Below, piece after piece: positions 60,738 to 64,000 of a stretch of DNA of 64,000 nucleotides. The stretch is from SZUA-442 sp963792405. GTDB lineage: Bacteria > Actinomycetota > Acidimicrobiia > Spongiisociales > UBA5794. The notes under the pieces were generated by a model. It was not told the origin of the DNA. It worked only from the letters and a program-made list of their open reading frames with translations, and did no database searches. Location of the stretch: the NCBI GenBank assembly GCA_963792405.1, contig CAWBVU010000002.1, positions 31,647-95,646 of the forward strand, written 5' to 3'. Each line of letters opens with the position of its first letter. Within the stretch, counting starts at the first letter, position 1. The position numbers and the translations under genes are program-made.

Positions 60738-61980
60738 GGTGTCGGGTCCATCGGGATTCAACCAGGACGCGCATACCTTGTCGGTCGAATTCCGTCGGTC
60801 TAGAACGATCAACATCGCGGCGCTGTTGGCTCTCGGGTTGAACCTATCGGTCAGCACCATCTTCTTCGTGTTCATCGACTCGTCAGGGTCGTGGCTCCTG
60901 CGCGCGGCGAACGTGTTGCTGATCTGTGGATACGTCGGCACCATTGCGCTGAACGCAACACGCAGGCCCGACGCAGCGATGTGGCTCTTGGCCGCCACCA
61001 GCTTGCTCAACATCGTGATCTCTTCACTGGTTATGGGTCTTGGTCTGGGGTCGTTCTGCTGGTTCGTCATAGTTCCCCTGCTGGGGGTTTTGGTTGGCCG
61101 ACAGGGTGACACCGTGTTTGTGCCTGTGGTCACCTTTGGGGCACTCGGGGGCCTTGTGGCTGTCGTGCTTGCCGATCCTGCAGTCCCAGACCGGGTAGAT
61201 GGCACTGGGTGGGAGTCGCTCTTGTTGATTATGAATGTGGCCAGTGTCTTGCTGTTCGCCACTGTCGTCGCCATGTACTACACCAAACGAGTTGCCGAGG
61301 CCCAGGCAGACCTTGCTTCCGAACATGCACGATCCGAGGCGCTTCTTCTCAACATCTTGCCAAGGGAGACAGCCAATCGGCTGAAGTCGGGCGAACGGTT
61401 GATTGCCGACGGTGCTGACGATGTGGCCGTTCTGTTCGCCGACCTTGTCGGCTCAACCCCACTTGCGGACCTGCTATCTCCAAACGAGCTGGTTCGGCTG
61501 CTCAACAAAGTCTTCTCGGCGTTTGACGACCTAGCCGACGCACACGCCCTTGAGAAGATCAAGACGGTCGGCGACGCGTACATCGTCGTTGGCGGGCTCC
61601 CCAATCCCAGTCCCGAGGCACTCGTCAATGCTGCTGAAATGGCTCTTGCAATGCGCGCCCACATCCACGAATACAACGTTCCCGGATTTGGCCGCCTTGA
61701 GCTACGACTCGGACTTCATATAGGTCCAGTGGTGGCAGGGGTAATCGGCAAGCGCAAGTTCAGCTACGACCTCTGGGGCGACACAGTCAATGTCGCGGCA
61801 CGGATGGAATCGTCCGGTCCACCGGGCGAGATCCAGGTCACCAAAGCGGTCCGAGACACTCTTGCACAGCAGTACGAATTCTCAGACCACGGAACCATCG
61901 AGGTCAAAGGCAAGGGATCTATGGAGACGTTCCTACTCAAGCGGCGAACCGCGGTCAGCGACGTCGCTCCCTCACAGTGA
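60727..61980 (+). CDS. Membrane-bound class III adenylate cyclase
   Basis: A 417-residue protein. About six membrane segments occupy residues 25-195, then a coiled linker (AEAQADLASEHARSEALLLN), then a class III cyclase domain from about residue 235. Metal Asp residues are in VLFADLVGST and KTVGDAYIVV, the purine-specifying Lys and Asp are in EKIKTVGDAY and SYDLWGDT, and the transition-state Asn and Arg are in NVAARMES. These fit ATP as substrate and an active homodimer making cAMP. The start may be GTG 60724 or ATG 60727. Confidence 0.88.
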   Translation: MAVEVSGPSGFNQDAHTLSVEFRRSRTINIAALLALGLNLSVSTIFFVFIDSSGSWLLRAANVLLICGYVGTIALNATRRPDAAMWLLAATSLLNIVISSLVMGLGLGSFCWFVIVPLLGVLVGRQGDTVFVPVVTFGALGGLVAVVLADPAVPDRVDGTGWESLLLIMNVASVLLFATVVAMYYTKRVAEAQADLASEHARSEALLLNILPRETANRLKSGERLIADGADDVAVLFADLVGSTPLADLLSPNELVRLLNKVFSAFDDLADAHALEKIKTVGDAYIVVGGLPNPSPEALVNAAEMALAMRAHIHEYNVPGFGRLELRLGLHIGPVVAGVIGKRKFSYDLWGDTVNVAARMESSGPPGEIQVTKAVRDTLAQQYEFSDHGTIEVKGKGSMETFLLKRRTAVSDVAPSQ

Positions 61981-61991
61981 GTGCCCCCACC

Positions 61992-62009
61992 CATATCGGC
62001 ACCTATGCG
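61992..62009 (+). repeat. CATATCGGCACCTATGCG repeat, copy 3
   Basis: One base different from copy 2 (C for A), 12 bases after the cyclase stop. Confidence 0.78.
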
Positions 62010-62035
62010 TGAGGCGTTGGGTGAGCGCTCGTGGG

Positions 62036-63214
62036 CTATTCGTTGCGTGGGGGTGGGAGGTTGTCGGTGACTGCCACTTCGATGTCGGCGGTTGAGGTGG
62101 CGTTGGTTTCGGGGATCTCGAGAGTTCCGTGAGTGATCTCGTGCTCGATCTCAGTCCTGAGAGCGTCTAGGCCGTGTCGTAGTCTGCGCGCGATGAGCGT
62201 TGGGCCGATGAGGTTGTTGATCGAGCGGGAGAGCCATGGCCCGCGTGCCCTGCTGCATGTCAGGGTGACAGCGGTGGAGTTGCCGTGCGGCTCGATGTCG
62301 ATCTGAGCGAGGATGCTGGCACCCGGTATTGGGGTGGTGTCGTGGGTGACCATGTACTTGAAGGGTGCCAGTGCCAGCACGGTTTGCGTGGTGACCGTGT
62401 TCTTCCCGTGGTAACAGGTGAAGACCGATCCTTCGGCGATCCGCCCAGCCTGTCGTTGGGTGGGCTCTTGACGGTCCACGCCGTAAAGCAGCGATCGGTA
62501 TCGTGGCTGGAGAAGGAGGCCCCACGCGACCCCGTGTGGTACGGGGAGTTCTCCCTCTACCTGGAGGAGCGTGTCAGATGGCGCGATCCGGACTTCTAGC
62601 CCGTCTCGGTCCGTGTCCCAGATGGCGTGCATGTCCTGGACCCACAGCGTGAGTGGTGCCAGATCTGGGTACGTTTCTTCGCTCCGAACCAGGCCCTCCG
62701 TGAAGCCATCGAGCCCGAGTGCCTCGACGGCCTGGTCCGTGTAGGCGGTGTACGCATCAAGGCCGGTGACGTCCGAGATGTCGTTCTTCAGAAGTCGATG
62801 GATCTCAATGACCGGCGAACCGACGAGCTCGTCTCTTCCCCGAAGCGAACTCATCGAGAACGTGCCGTAGTGGACGAAGAATTTGAGATCCAGTGTCCCA
62901 ATGTTGGCGCATGCATTGCACTGACAGGTCGTGTTGAGCACCATCTGCTCAATGGCTCGCCGGAACGCGACATAGGTCCCTTCGATCATCTCGATGAGTG
63001 CCTGGCCGCCGATTCCCCCGTCGGCGATGCCGTAGCTGAACACAGCGTCACCCTCCAACCCAGCGACCCGCATCGGTGGCAATGTCCGATCGACCAGCAG
63101 TCCCATCAACGAGCTGAGCACTTCGTGGGCGTGCTCCAGCTCCGAAGAAGTCAGGTACTGCGTGTAGCCGCTGATGTCGGCGATGACCAGATGACCTGAG
63201 GTTGTTCGCGACAT
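62036..63214 (-). CDS. DUF2652-like (cyclase-related) protein with C-terminal SRPBCC-like domain
   Basis: A 392-residue protein. The N-terminal domain starts GHLVIADISGYTQYL, a cyclase-homology pattern of DUF2652 proteins, and contains CQCNACANIGTLDLKFFVHYG. The second half (from about residue 200) looks like a polyketide-cyclase/SRPBCC ligand-binding fold. The key Lys/Asp/Asn/Arg set of active cyclases is not evident. The ATG at 63214 gives the natural N terminus. It is convergent with the adenylate cyclase gene, hinting at a nucleotide signalling theme. Confidence 0.72.
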   Translation of the reverse strand: MSRTTSGHLVIADISGYTQYLTSSELEHAHEVLSSLMGLLVDRTLPPMRVAGLEGDAVFSYGIADGGIGGQALIEMIEGTYVAFRRAIEQMVLNTTCQCNACANIGTLDLKFFVHYGTFSMSSLRGRDELVGSPVIEIHRLLKNDISDVTGLDAYTAYTDQAVEALGLDGFTEGLVRSEETYPDLAPLTLWVQDMHAIWDTDRDGLEVRIAPSDTLLQVEGELPVPHGVAWGLLLQPRYRSLLYGVDRQEPTQRQAGRIAEGSVFTCYHGKNTVTTQTVLALAPFKYMVTHDTTPIPGASILAQIDIEPHGNSTAVTLTCSRARGPWLSRSINNLIGPTLIARRLRHGLDALRTEIEHEITHGTLEIPETNATSTADIEVAVTDNLPPPRNE

Positions 63215-63429
63215 GACTCCCACGCAGGCTCGACTCGATCCCGAGCGTACTGCCAGGATTCCCACCGGATGCTGTCGGGCACGATGTGGCCCTTCGGCGC
63301 GATCCGGCGCACCCCAGCACCGTAGCCCGTGATCGCGAACCGATCCACGCAGCCGAAGCTGGGCTCTTGATGCGAGCGCGACCAACGATGTTCTCCTACC
63401 GTGTCGCTGTCACACCGGAGGCGATGCCG

Positions 63430-63729
63430 ATGAGTGAACGGTTCTGGGACGAAGTCGCCCCGCTGATTGCAGCGGGCCGGGTGGAGGAAGGAACCATGTT
63501 CGGGTTCCGCTGCGTTCGATCTGGCACAGCCTTCGTCGCCATGCCAGGGCACAAGACCGACGGCATAGTGATCAAGCTCCCAGCCAGTCGCGTCACCGAA
63601 TTGATCGATTCAGGGACCGGTTCCCCTGTGGCACCCGCAGGGAGGGTCTTCAAGGAATGGATCGAGATCGCACCCACCGAGGACTGGAGCATCTATCTGG
63701 ACGAAGCGCTCGAGTTCGCTGGCACCTGA
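63430..63729 (+). CDS. TfoX N-terminal-domain-like protein
   Basis: A 99-residue protein with MSERFWDEVAPLIAAG, GTMFGFRCVRSGTAFVAM and VFKEWIEIAP, matching the TfoX N-terminal domain outline (KKMFGGxxxxxxGxFFA and REWVxV). TfoX-type domains are linked to competence regulation in proteobacteria; in actinobacteria their role is unknown. The start at 63430 follows GGAGG at 63418; an in-frame ATG at 63424 also exists. Confidence 0.68.
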   Translation: MSERFWDEVAPLIAAGRVEEGTMFGFRCVRSGTAFVAMPGHKTDGIVIKLPASRVTELIDSGTGSPVAPAGRVFKEWIEIAPTEDWSIYLDEALEFAGT

Positions 63730-63754
63730 CCCAGATCCCTCAGACACGATCCTG

Positions 63755-63979
63755 GTGATGTGCCGATCCGGCGGCAGGGCAGCCCTGGCAGTCAACGCTC
63801 TTGCAGAGGTGGGCTACACAAAGGTCTTCAACATCCTCGAAGGCATGGAAGGAGAAAGGGTCAACGATCCTCGAAGCGTGTACCACCGGAAACGCATGGT
63901 GAACGGTTGGAAGAACGCCGGACTCCCCTGGACCTACGACCTCAAACCCGATCTCATGCGACTGCCCAAGCGCCCATAA
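63755..63979 (+). pseudogene. Rhodanese-domain fragment (C-terminal half only)
   Basis: The 74-residue frame begins with VMCRSGGRAALAVNALAEVG, the rhodanese active-site Cys loop, and continues with NILEGMEGERVND and NGWKNAGLPWTYDL, all typical of the C-terminal half of a single-domain rhodanese. The upstream half (the LIDVR-type segment) is absent: the frame upstream overlaps the TfoX-like gene and does not encode it. It is a 5'-truncated remnant or lies on a recombination joint. The catalytic Cys is present, but folding without the N-terminal half is unlikely. Confidence 0.72.
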
Positions 63980-63985
63980 ACCGCA

Positions 63986-64000
63986 CATATCGGCACATAT
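63986..64000 (+). repeat. CATATCGGCACATAT repeat, copy 4 (cut by window end)
   Basis: Matches the first 15 bases of the repeat, 6 bases after the rhodanese fragment stop. Confidence 0.75.

Noticed and set aside
60797..60806. GGTCTAGAAC as another GntR operator
   Set aside because: Only the central TCTAGA matches, it is inside the cyclase gene and in the island.
59453..64000. Integron cassette array
   Set aside because: The repeats lack the RYYYAAC/GTTRRRY core and the long palindrome of attC sites, and there is no integrase.

Overview
The window is high-GC DNA from an actinobacterium. Several lipoproteins share an almost identical signal ending in VFAxxVAAC, followed by a Thr-rich linker; this and the gene families suggest an Acidimicrobiia-like lineage, but I cannot prove that from the sequence. 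Most of the window (1 to about 58,350) is a sugar-catabolism region. The last 5.6 kb, after a tRNA-Arg gene, looks like acquired DNA.

Layout. (1) 1-7,080: a truncated sugar-binding lipoprotein gene divergent from a tightly overlapping six-gene operon: threonine synthase-like PLP enzyme, sulfolactate-dehydrogenase-like 2-hydroxyacid dehydrogenase, PfkB kinase, LacD/YihT-type aldolase, L-fucose-isomerase-like protein and Gfo/Idh/MocA oxidoreductase. Isomerase, kinase and aldolase form a complete lower-glycolysis-like route for an unusual sugar, possibly a sulfosugar. (2) 7,112-15,250: an orphan family 5 solute-binding lipoprotein, tRNA-Ser(GCT) with a perfect 176-bp tandem duplication of its 3' flank, Hsp20, a SulP transporter, a two-domain fasciclin lipoprotein, a META-domain protein, a Gfo/Idh/MocA enzyme and an SDR. 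(3) 15,296-28,120: a xylose-type ABC transporter (binding protein gene frameshifted) and divergent xylA/xylB, with a vanadium-haloperoxidase-like gene, an ASPIC/UnbV gene, an M24-fold protein, a methyltransferase and an M23 lipoprotein between them. (4) 28,128-31,288: a zinc uptake locus, zur-znuC divergent from znuA-znuB, sharing a 21-bp Zur-type palindrome. (5) 31,386-53,193: a large carbohydrate locus with IolC-like kinase, SMP-30 lactonase, SDR, Eda-type aldolase, ROK kinase, GntR regulator, SIS protein, ROK repressor, a four-gene ABC importer, then a run of oxidoreductases, isomerase, lactonase, epimerase-like, HAD (frameshifted) and NagB-like genes. Perfect TGTCTAGACA palindromes upstream of iolC, between gntR and the SIS gene, and upstream of the last Gfo/Idh/MocA gene suggest one GntR regulon. 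(6) 53,334-58,121: DUF885 peptidase-like protein, pirin with a MarR-type palindrome, DksA/TraR zinc finger protein, two-domain META lipoprotein and a GNAT. (7) 58,354-64,000: tRNA-Arg(ACG), GTGCCCCT repeats, then genes with different codon use (small membrane proteins, a zinc ribbon protein, an adenylate cyclase, a DUF2652-like protein, a TfoX-like protein and a rhodanese fragment), separated by four copies of a CATATCGGCACATATGCG repeat.

Together, transport, isomerisation or oxidation, lactone hydrolysis, phosphorylation and aldol cleavage are represented for at least three substrates: xylose, one possible sulfosugar or other unusual hexose, and one possible amino sugar or cyclitol. Two genes carry single frameshifts near short repeats, so sequence error must be considered before calling them broken.
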